From Nonomuraea zeae (GTDB lineage: Bacteria > Actinomycetota > Actinomycetes > Streptosporangiales > Streptosporangiaceae), in NCBI RefSeq assembly GCF_005889725.1, contig NZ_VCKX01000099.1, positions 1-38,739 of the forward strand: 38,739 bases of DNA, written 5' to 3'. The translations under genes and the position numbers were made by a program. Numbering within the stretch: position 1 is the first letter of the stretch; the number at the start of each line of letters is the position of its first letter. A model generated the notes under the pieces. That model saw only the letters and a program-made list of their open reading frames with translations. It had not been told where the DNA came from and did not search any database. Below, piece after piece: positions 31,579 to 38,739 of the stretch.

Positions 31579-32583
31579 CTACGCGTGAAACGACTCCTTC
31601 GCCAACCTGCGCACCCGCTCCTCGTCGATGGTGTGCCCGAGCCCCGGCTGGGTCAGCGGGACCGCGACGACGCCGGCGTTCGCGCCCACGATCGGCGTGA
31701 CGATCTGGTTCTGTTTCGGCGGCTGGGTGACGTCGCACGGCAGCGTGCACCCCGGAAGGCTCGCCACCGCGACGGTGGCCGCCCTGGACAGGCCCGCGCC
31801 CTGGCCGCCCGCGCACTGGATGTCCCAGCCCGCCGCGGCCGCCCGGTCGTGCGCGCGCCGGGCCTCCGACAGCGAGGGGAACGAGGACGGGCGCAGCAGC
31901 AGCACCTTCGCGGCGCGCAGCGTGAGGTAGTCGTCCAGCTCGGCGGTGGACCCGGGCTCGACCGCGACCGAGGCGGCCACCTGGTCCTGCAGCGAGGCGT
32001 GCGCGTATACGTCGCCCACGGGGAACGGGCGCTCGACGACCTCCAGCCCGTAGGCGTCGAGCGCGACGAGCTGGCCGAGGTCGGAGTAGGCGTTGCCGCA
32101 GTCGACGGCCAGGGTCAGCGCCGGGTACGCCTGCCGCACAGCGCGTACGGGCTCGACGTCCCAGCCGGGACGGACGTCCAGCGTGACGTGCCCGTAGCCG
32201 GCGCAGACCTGCTGGTTGACCCGGGACACCAGGCTCTCGACGGACGGGTCCGGCGAGAGCCTGACCGTGGCCATCAGCGAGGTGCGGGTGCCGCCGATCG
32301 CCTCGGCGAGCGGCACCCCGCGCATCCTGGTCCACAGGTCCCAGCAGGCCATGTCCACCGCCGGGTCGCCGCTCGGCACCGCGTCCGGGTGCTCCCAGTC
32401 GACGCCGACCAGCAGCGCGGCCAGCGTCTCCTCCAGCCTGGACCATGTCTTCGGCTGGGGGGAGATGGCCTCGCCCCAGCCGGTCATGCCCCCGTGGTCG
32501 GTGAGCTTGACGAGCAGGCTCTCCGACCTCCTGCCGAACGGCAGGATCAGCTGGAAAACCTCAAGCTCCCGCACTCGCGGCAT
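31579..32583 (-). CDS. Enolase-superfamily protein lacking catalytic lysines (OSBS/NAAAR-like pseudoenzyme)
   Basis: This 334-residue protein is homologous to o-succinylbenzoate synthase/N-acylamino acid racemase. It has the capping domain (GMTGWGEAISPQP, AVDMACWDLWTRMRGVPLAE) and the barrel segment GHVTLDVRPGWDVEPV. In active relatives the latter reads K-x-K-x-x-PGWD. Here the two lysines are Thr134 and Asp136. The second catalytic Lys (IKPGRVGG in relatives) is Arg231 (LLLRPSSFPSL). Of the metal ligands, Asp161 and Glu184 remain, while the third (DES) is Glu209 in VEPG. The usual acid-base chemistry is therefore unlikely; it may be a binding or regulatory protein or have a new reaction. The start lies 11 bp after the MFS gene, indicating one operon. 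No menaquinone genes are nearby. Confidence 0.78.
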   Translation of the reverse strand: MPRVRELEVFQLILPFGRRSESLLVKLTDHGGMTGWGEAISPQPKTWSRLEETLAALLVGVDWEHPDAVPSGDPAVDMACWDLWTRMRGVPLAEAIGGTRTSLMATVRLSPDPSVESLVSRVNQQVCAGYGHVTLDVRPGWDVEPVRAVRQAYPALTLAVDCGNAYSDLGQLVALDAYGLEVVERPFPVGDVYAHASLQDQVAASVAVEPGSTAELDDYLTLRAAKVLLLRPSSFPSLSEARRAHDRAAAAGWDIQCAGGQGAGLSRAATVAVASLPGCTLPCDVTQPPKQNQIVTPIVGANAGVVAVPLTQPGLGHTIDEERVRRLAKESFHA

Positions 32584-32594
32584 TTATCCCCCTT

Positions 32595-33980
32595 TTATGA
32601 CGCGGCTCCTTCCATAGTGCCTGTCTTCGCTGACTGGGCAAAACGCGGGGCCAGCAGCACGGCCCCCACGGCCAGCACGACGGTGAAGGCGAGACCCACC
32701 GCGTAGTTCTCCGCCGTGGCGGTGAACAGGGCGCCGCTGACCGCGACGGCCACCACGGTGAACACCGATTCGCCCACGCCCACGGCCGCGCTGTTCTGGC
32801 CTTCCTCGCCTTCCTTGGACATCTCCAGCACCAGGACGGACACCGTGGGGTGCAGCGCGCCGATGCCGAGCCCGGAGATGGCCATGGCCACGTACGCGAC
32901 CGCGATCGGCATGGAGTCGATCAGCACCAGGGACACGAGCGCGATGCCGATGGCGATCATGGCGGCGCCGCCGCGGATGGCGGTCATGTGGCTGATCGTG
33001 CCGCGGCCCTTGATCCAGGAGCCGGTGGACCAGCCGAGCGCGCCGATCGTGAGCACGACGCCCGCTCCGGTGGCGCTCAGGCCGCGCTCGTTCATGAGCA
33101 TGAGGGGGATGAGCACCTCGGCCGCCATGAGCGCGCCGTAGGCCAGGCCGCGCAGCACGGGCGCGGTCGGCAGCCCGCGTGCGGCCCTGAGCGAGCCGGG
33201 CAGCAGCAGCTTGGGCAGGGCCACGGCCAGCAGGACGATCCCGGCGGCGAGCAGCGGCAGGCCGGCCAGCTTGAGCGCGCTGCCGTACTGGATCAGGGCG
33301 GCGGCGACGGCGGTCAGCGTGGCCCAGACGAGCTTGCGGCCGAGGCCGGGCGCGGGTTCGGCGCCGCCGTTCTCCAGGGCCTGGCCCGCGGTGCCGCGCC
33401 AGAGCAGCAGCGCCGACGGGATGACGATCAAGGAGACACCGTGGAAGATCCACCGCCAGTCGGCGTTCTCGACCACGAAACCGGCGATCGCCGGGCCGAT
33501 CATGGACGGCACGACCCAGGCGGCCGAGAACAACGCGAACACCTTGGGATGCATCGCGCCCGGATAGACCCGGGCGACCAGCACGTACAACGAGACCTGG
33601 ATCAAACCCGCCCCGAGCCCCTGCACGAACCGGCCCGCGATGAACACCTCCATCGTCGGCGCGAACCCGGCCAGCAGCAGCCCGGCCACGAAACCGACCA
33701 CGCCCACCGCGATCGGCTGCAACGGCCCCCGCACATCGCTCCACCGCCCGCCCAGCACCGTCGCGATCACGCTGGCCGCCAGCGTGGCGCTGAAGGCCAG
33801 GTTGTACAGGGACATGCCGCCGAGCTCGCGGGCCACGACGGGCATCGCCGTGGCCACCGCCATCGCCTCGAAGGCGACCAGCATGACGAGCGCCACCAAT
33901 CCCACGCTGAGCGCCCGGTAGCGGGCCGAGAGCACTCCGGCCGGGGCGGTGGCCGTAGATCCTTCAACAGTCGTTGTCAT
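32595..33980 (-). CDS. MFS transporter, DHA-type exporter
   Basis: This 461-residue major facilitator has about 12-14 helices. The N-terminal helix segment is LVALVMLVAFEAMAVATAMP, with loop motif VLGGRWSDVRGPLQPIAVG and motif C-like AAWVVPSMIGPAIAGFVVEN, which points to an antiporter/exporter. It resembles actinobacterial multidrug or metabolite exporters. It is the first gene of the probable operon with the enolase-like and fusion proteins (11 bp and 36 bp gaps). It lies downstream of the tetR gene on the same strand, separated by a 40-bp dyad. Confidence 0.86.
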   Translation of the reverse strand: MTTTVEGSTATAPAGVLSARYRALSVGLVALVMLVAFEAMAVATAMPVVARELGGMSLYNLAFSATLAASVIATVLGGRWSDVRGPLQPIAVGVVGFVAGLLLAGFAPTMEVFIAGRFVQGLGAGLIQVSLYVLVARVYPGAMHPKVFALFSAAWVVPSMIGPAIAGFVVENADWRWIFHGVSLIVIPSALLLWRGTAGQALENGGAEPAPGLGRKLVWATLTAVAAALIQYGSALKLAGLPLLAAGIVLLAVALPKLLLPGSLRAARGLPTAPVLRGLAYGALMAAEVLIPLMLMNERGLSATGAGVVLTIGALGWSTGSWIKGRGTISHMTAIRGGAAMIAIGIALVSLVLIDSMPIAVAYVAMAISGLGIGALHPTVSVLVLEMSKEGEEGQNSAAVGVGESVFTVVAVAVSGALFTATAENYAVGLAFTVVLAVGAVLLAPRFAQSAKTGTMEGAAS

Positions 33981-34016
33981 GCCGAAAAGCTATGGCAAAA
34001 CCCCAGGTCAGCACAT

Positions 34017-34056
34017 CGGGCGCGGGTCCTAGGCAATTGGCCCTAGGGCGCGCCCG
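34017..34056. terminator. 40-bp imperfect dyad over the tetR stop codon
   Basis: CGGGCGCG (34017-34024) pairs with CGCGCCCG (34049-34056). Inside, two CCTAGG hexamers (34028-34033, 34042-34047) flank CAATTG. The structure covers the last codons and stop of tetR and lies 37 bases or more upstream of the MFS start. It may end the tetR transcript or act as an operator for the MFS operon. Confidence 0.45.
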
Positions 34057-34804
34057 CCCCGCCGCGCCCGGGCATGCGGGCCTCCATGCCGTCGAGGAGC
34101 AGCTCAAGGCCGTAGTGAAAGCGTCCTTCGCCGTCGTCGGCGATCAGGTCATCCACGAACCCGGCCAGGTGCGGGAACTTCTCCTGCGGCAACGCCCGGT
34201 AGTAGCTGGAGATCTGGCCGACGAACGCCTCGAAGTACTCCTCCTTGGTCTCATATCCGGCCGCGCGCATCCTCGCGTAGTGCAGGGAGCCCTCGTACGC
34301 GTCGCCGACGACGTAGAGCGAGAACCGGTCCATCGACAGGGACGCCTGCCTCGGCGTCATGCCCGCGTCTATCAGCAGCCCGAAGAGGAACTCGCCCACG
34401 CGCAGCGAGTTGGGCCCCGAGGGGATGTTGGCCAGCGCCGCACGGGCGATGTCCGCGTGGGCGCCGAGCACCCGGTGCACCTCCAGGCCGTAGGCCCGCA
34501 GCTGCTCCTTCCAGCGGCTCGGATCGGGCTCGGGCAGCTCGATCTCGCCGAGCACGCGATCGTAGATCAGCTCCAGCAGCTCGTCCTTGTTGGCCACGTG
34601 CGCGTAGAGCGAGGCGGGCCCCGTGCCGAGCTCCTGAGCGACGCGTCTCATGCTCAGCGCCTCGAGCCCTTCGGCGTCGAGGATCCGCAGCCCGGTCTCC
34701 ACGATCAGGTCCTGGCTGAGCTGCCGCTTGAGCTGCGCCGCCTTGCGCGGCCGGCGCCACGGGGGCACGGGCACGGCGTCGGTGCCCTCCTTGCGATCCA
34801 CCAT
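34043..34804 (-). CDS. TetR-family repressor
   Basis: This 253-residue protein has an N-terminal TetR HTH at about residues 30-75 (LSQDLIVETGLRILDAEGLE, ALSMRRVAQELGTGPASLYA, HVANKDELLELIYDRVLGEI). A C-terminal TetR_C-like ligand/dimer domain follows, and the tail is Gly/Arg-rich. The ATG at 34804 lies at the edge of the operator arm. Upstream, TACAGT (34811-34816, on this strand) is a good -10 whose start site would fall at the ATG, so the message looks leaderless. An in-frame GTG ten codons in, preceded by AAGGAGG, is an alternative. It is divergent from the DHA2 exporter it probably represses, by analogy with TetR/QacR pairs. Confidence 0.88.
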   Translation of the reverse strand: MVDRKEGTDAVPVPPWRRPRKAAQLKRQLSQDLIVETGLRILDAEGLEALSMRRVAQELGTGPASLYAHVANKDELLELIYDRVLGEIELPEPDPSRWKEQLRAYGLEVHRVLGAHADIARAALANIPSGPNSLRVGEFLFGLLIDAGMTPRQASLSMDRFSLYVVGDAYEGSLHYARMRAAGYETKEEYFEAFVGQISSYYRALPQEKFPHLAGFVDDLIADDGEGRFHYGLELLLDGMEARMPGRGGAGAP

Positions 34805-34871
34805 ACGAACACTGTACTTGACACGAACATCGTTCGCCGTTAAAACAGTGTTCGTAACGAACAGCGTTCGT
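34804..34871. promoter_or_regulatory. TetR operator array and exporter promoter
   Basis: This region holds repeated half-sites ACGAACA/TGTTCGT. TACGAACACTGT (34804-34815) is the exact inverse of ACAGTGTTCGTA (34845-34856). Compact dyads are CGAAC-ATC-GTTCG (34824-34836), TGTTCGT-A-ACGAACA (34849-34863) and ACGAAC-AGC-GTTCGT (34857-34871). The rightward promoter is TTGACA (34818-34823) with TAAAAC (34841-34846), 17 bp apart. One dyad therefore lies inside the promoter spacer, a classic repression position. Confidence 0.75.
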
Positions 34872-34903
34872 CTTATGGAACACCGTTATCAGAGGAGCCC
34901 CCA

Positions 34904-36349
34904 ATGACCGTCACCGCCGCAGCGGCGGACACCGAGATCCAGCCCTACCGCTGGCGCTGGGTCGCCCTGTTCGTCATCCTGGCCGCCGAGGTCATGGACC
35001 TGCTCGACGCCCTCGTGACCACGATCGCCTCCGTCACCATCCGGCAGGAGCTCGGTGGCTCCGACAGCCTCGTGCAGTGGCTGGGCGCCGGATACACCCT
35101 CGCCATGGCCGTCGGGCTGATCACCGGCGGGCGGCTCGGCGACCTGTACGGCAGGAAGCGCATGTTCGTGATCGGGGCCGCCGGCTTCACCGCCGCCTCG
35201 TTGCTGTGCGGGGTCGCGGTCAGCCCCGAGATGCTGATCGCCAGCCGCGTGTTGCAGGGCCTGTTCGGCTCGGTGATGATCCCGCAGGGCCTTGGGCTGA
35301 TCAAGGAGATGTTCCCGCCGCGGGAGCTGGGCAAGGCGTTCGGCATGTTCGGCCCGGTCATGACCATCTCGTCCGTCGGCGGTCCCGTGCTGGCCGGCTG
35401 GCTGGTCGACGCCGACTTCTTCGGTACGGGCTGGCGCATGATCTTCCTGATCAACCTGCCGATCGGCCTGGCCGCCGTGCTGGCCGCGCTCCGCTTCCTG
35501 CCCGAATACCGCCTCTCCAACGCCACCAGGCTCGACCTCGTCGGCACCGCGCTCGTCTCGGCCGCGGCGTTCCTGCTGGTCTTCCCGCTCATCCAGGGCC
35601 AGGAGCAGGGCTGGCCGGTGTGGACGTTCGTGTCGATGGCCGCCTCGATCGTGATGTTCGTCGTGTTCGGCCGCTACGAGTCCCGCCGGGCCAGGGCGGG
35701 CCGGGATCCGCTGGTCACGCCCAGCCTGTTCCGCAAGCGCGCCTTCACCGGCGGGATGGTGGCCGGTCTGGCCTTCTTCTCCGGGATGATGGGCCTCGGC
35801 CTGGTCTTCAACCTCTACGTCCAGGGCGGCCTCGGCTTCACCCCGCTCCAGGCCGGGCTTACCGGGCTGCCGCAGGCCCTGGGCGGCGTGGTCGGCTTCG
35901 GCCTGGCCATGTCGGGGCTGCAGGAGAAGCTGGGGCGCGGCCTGCTGCAGATCGGCACCCTCGTCATGGGGGCGGGCGCGGCCGTGCTCGCCCTGACCAT
36001 CCACCTGGCCGGCCTCGACGTCAGCTCCTGGCAGCTCGCCCCCGGCCTCGCCCTCGTCGGCGTCGGGATGGGGCTGACCATGGCGCCGTTCTTCGACATC
36101 GTGCTCGCCGGGGTCGAGCCGCACGAGTCCGGCTCCGCCTCCGGCACGCTGACCGGCGTCCAGCAGCTCGGTGGCGCGCTCGGCACCGCGGTGCTGGGGA
36201 CGATCTTCTTCAACCTGCTGGCGAAGGAGTGGGACTTCGGCTCGGCCATGCAGGTCACGGTCTGGGTGGAGGTGGGGCTGCTGGCGCTGACGTTCGGGCT
36301 GTCGTACCTGCTGCCCCGCAGGGCCCGCCCCGAGCAGGCCGGCCACTGA
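34904..36349 (+). CDS. DHA2-family MFS drug exporter (EmrB/QacA type)
   Basis: This 481-residue protein has 14 predicted helices. The DHA2 motifs are LDALVTTIASVTIRQELGGS in helix 1, GRLGDLYGRKRMFVIG in loop 2-3, and SRVLQGLFGSVMIPQGLGLI in helix 4. Motif C is TISSVGGPVLAGWLVDADFF. It would expel hydrophobic or cationic drugs using the proton gradient. The ATG at 34904 has AGAGGAG 6 bases upstream. It is controlled by the adjacent TetR operators and ends before a strong bidirectional terminator. Confidence 0.9.
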   Translation: MTVTAAAADTEIQPYRWRWVALFVILAAEVMDLLDALVTTIASVTIRQELGGSDSLVQWLGAGYTLAMAVGLITGGRLGDLYGRKRMFVIGAAGFTAASLLCGVAVSPEMLIASRVLQGLFGSVMIPQGLGLIKEMFPPRELGKAFGMFGPVMTISSVGGPVLAGWLVDADFFGTGWRMIFLINLPIGLAAVLAALRFLPEYRLSNATRLDLVGTALVSAAAFLLVFPLIQGQEQGWPVWTFVSMAASIVMFVVFGRYESRRARAGRDPLVTPSLFRKRAFTGGMVAGLAFFSGMMGLGLVFNLYVQGGLGFTPLQAGLTGLPQALGGVVGFGLAMSGLQEKLGRGLLQIGTLVMGAGAAVLALTIHLAGLDVSSWQLAPGLALVGVGMGLTMAPFFDIVLAGVEPHESGSASGTLTGVQQLGGALGTAVLGTIFFNLLAKEWDFGSAMQVTVWVEVGLLALTFGLSYLLPRRARPEQAGH

Positions 36350-36373
36350 GCACGCGCCCGCCCGGATCTCCGC

Positions 36374-36404
36374 GAAGGCCGCGCCCCACGGGGGCGCGGC
36401 CTTC
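36374..36404. terminator. Strong bidirectional terminator hairpin
   Basis: A perfect 14-bp stem, GAAGGCCGCGCCCC pairing with GGGGCGCGGCCTTC, has loop ACG. It lies 24 bases after the exporter stop and between two convergent genes, so it can serve both. Confidence 0.85.
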
Positions 36405-36499
36405 CTCACGCCTTATGCGCCGGCCTCATGCCGTATGCGCCAGGCTCATGCCTTTGCGCGGGGCTCAGGTCTTTGCGCCGGGCTCAGGTCTTATGCGCC
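36404..36499. repeat. Five tandem 18-20 bp repeats between convergent genes
   Basis: The consensus is GGCTCATGCCTTATGCGCC. Copies lie at 36404-36421, 36422-36441, 36442-36460, 36461-36479 and 36480-36499. The outermost copies keep TTATGCGCC; the inner two have TTTGCGC. The last copy overlaps the TAA stop of the VWA gene, so loss or gain of a unit could change that protein's end. This is a minisatellite-like array with no coding role seen. Confidence 0.75.
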
Positions 36500-37638
36500 G
36501 GTGCCGACGTGCCGCTCGGCCCACCGGGCGATGTCGCGGCGCTCGATGGCGGCCGCCATCAGGTCGGGGAAGGCGTCCGGCGTGCAGGCGAACGCCGGCA
36601 CCCCCATCGCGGCCAGCGCGGCGGCGTTCTCGTGGTCGTAGAACGGCGCGCCCTCGTCGGACAGCGCGAGCAGCACGATCACCTGGACACCGGCCTCCGT
36701 CATCGCCGCCACCCTGCGCAGCATCTCCTGCCTGACGCCGCCCTCGTAGAGGTCGCTGATCAGGATGAAGATCGAGTTCGCCGGGCGGGTGATCAGGCCC
36801 TGGCTGTAGGCGATGGCCCGGTTGATGTCGGTGCCGCCGCCGAGCTGGGTCCCGAACAGCAGCTCGACCGGATCGTGCAGCTGGTCGGTGAGATCCACGA
36901 CCGACGTGTCGAACACGACGAGCGACGTCTTGAGCGAGCGCATCGACGCCAGCACCGCCCCGAACACGCTTGAATACACCACCGAGGCCGCCATCGACCC
37001 GCTCTGGTCGATGCACAGCACGACCTCGCGCTGCACCGAACGCTGCCTGCGCGCGTAACCGACCAGCCGCGAGGGGACGACCGTGTTCTTCTCCGGCAGG
37101 TAGTTCTTGAGGTTCGCCCTGATTGTCCGGTCCCAGTCGATGTCGGCGACCCGCTTCGGCCGGTGCGTCCGCGCCGAACGGTCGAGCGCCCCGGTCACCG
37201 CCGCCCTGGTCTTCTGCGCGAGCCGGCGCTCCAGCTCCTGCACCACCTTGCGCACCAGCGCCCTGGCCGACTCGCGGGCCTGGTCGGGCATGACCTTGTT
37301 GAGCGCGAGGAGGGTGCCGACCAGGTGCACGTCCGGCTCCACGGCCTCGAGCATCTCGGGCTCCAGCAGCAACCTGGTGAGGTTGAGCTTCTCGATGGCG
37401 TCCTTCTGCATGACCTGGACGACCGTCGCCGGGAAGTACGTCCGGATGTCGCCCAGCCAGCGAGCCACCCGCGGGGCCGACGCGCCGAGGCCGCCCTGCC
37501 GGCCGTCCCGGTCGTCGTAGACCGCCGCCAGGGCCGCGTCCATCCGCACGTCCATGCCCTCCAGGCCGCACCCGGTGCCGTCGGCGTCACCGCCGCCCAG
37601 CACGAGCCGCCACCTGCGCATCCGCTCGTCCTGCCCGC

Positions 37639-37642
<4 letters not shown>
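36491..37642 (-). CDS. VWA-domain protein of the MoxR/DUF5682-associated cluster
   Basis: This 383-residue cytoplasmic protein has a helical N-terminal half (residues 1-200, with ARWLGDIRTYFPATVVQVMQ and an Arg/Lys-rich linker). A von Willebrand A domain follows. Its metal-binding MIDAS is intact: Asp212, Ser214 and Ser216 (CIDQSGSMAAS), the Thr in LGGGTDINRA and the Asp in FILISDLYEGG. Such proteins usually act with a MoxR-type AAA+ ATPase and DUF5682 proteins as a chaperone-like or conflict-type complex. The ATG at 37642 overlaps the stop of the DUF5682 gene (ATGA). The stop codon lies in the fifth copy of the tandem repeat. Confidence 0.85.

Positions 37643-38739
<1,097 letters not shown>

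Noticed and set aside
36404..36499. Possible CRISPR array
   Set aside because: The units are contiguous with no spacers, are only 18-20 bp and degenerate, and no cas genes are present.
35077..36735. 552-codon rightward frame overlapping the DHA2 exporter
   Set aside because: It is an Arg/Pro/Gly-rich shadow. The exporter frame has all DHA2 motifs, and the frame runs through the terminator and tandem repeat.

Overview
The window is about 71% GC. Its codon use, GTG/TTG starts, gene families (LCP cell-wall ligase, ROK, DUF5682/VWA, MHS transporters) and short or absent intergenic gaps point to a filamentous actinomycete. A member of the Streptosporangiaceae such as Nonomuraea is my best guess, from general resemblance only. 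No rRNA, tRNA, CRISPR array, prophage or transposase is visible. The first 26 bases look like a leftover Nextera/Tn5 adapter, so the left edge is a contig end.

Layout. (1) 27-5032: the N-terminal part of an HTH-fused citrate synthase, divergent from a homocitrate/isopropylmalate-synthase-like enzyme; then an MHS-type transporter, a HAD phosphatase and an NAD-dependent epimerase. (2) 5114-9928: the sbcD-sbcC DNA-repair nuclease operon, whose SbcC carries an unusual 13-residue repeat. (3) 10036-13327: two alpha/beta hydrolases, one with a membrane tail, and an enoyl-CoA hydratase. (4) 13489-16162: an LCP-family protein, then two small exported proteins in a lower-GC patch. (5) 16284-20849: a tightly overlapped operon of a solute-binding lipoprotein, two ABC permeases and a type II (Rhizobium etli-type) asparaginase, with a divergent ROK regulator and no ATPase gene.

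(6) 21157-23301: a secreted protein made of four ~64-residue repeats, and a glycerol-1-phosphate-dehydrogenase-like enzyme. (7) 23374-26548: a sugar-acid-type module (GntR regulator and mandelate racemase-family dehydratase, with a divergent ACS-type MFS transporter). (8) 26563-29582: a LuxR regulator divergent from an FAD/NAD(P)-binding oxidoreductase, and a 71-residue protein. (9) 29590-33980: a probable operon of an MFS exporter, an enolase-superfamily protein that has lost its catalytic lysines, and a membrane protein that fuses a dead M48 peptidase fold to a SAM methyltransferase. (10) 34043-36349: a TetR repressor divergent from a DHA2 drug exporter with a multi-site operator. (11) 36374-38739: a strong convergent terminator, a 19-20 bp tandem repeat, and the end of a VWA-DUF5682 gene pair that runs off the right edge.

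Most regulated modules share one design: a regulator beside, or divergent from, a transporter/enzyme operon, with a visible dyad between them. The least conventional content is region 9, the repeat protein of region 6 and the SbcC insertion.
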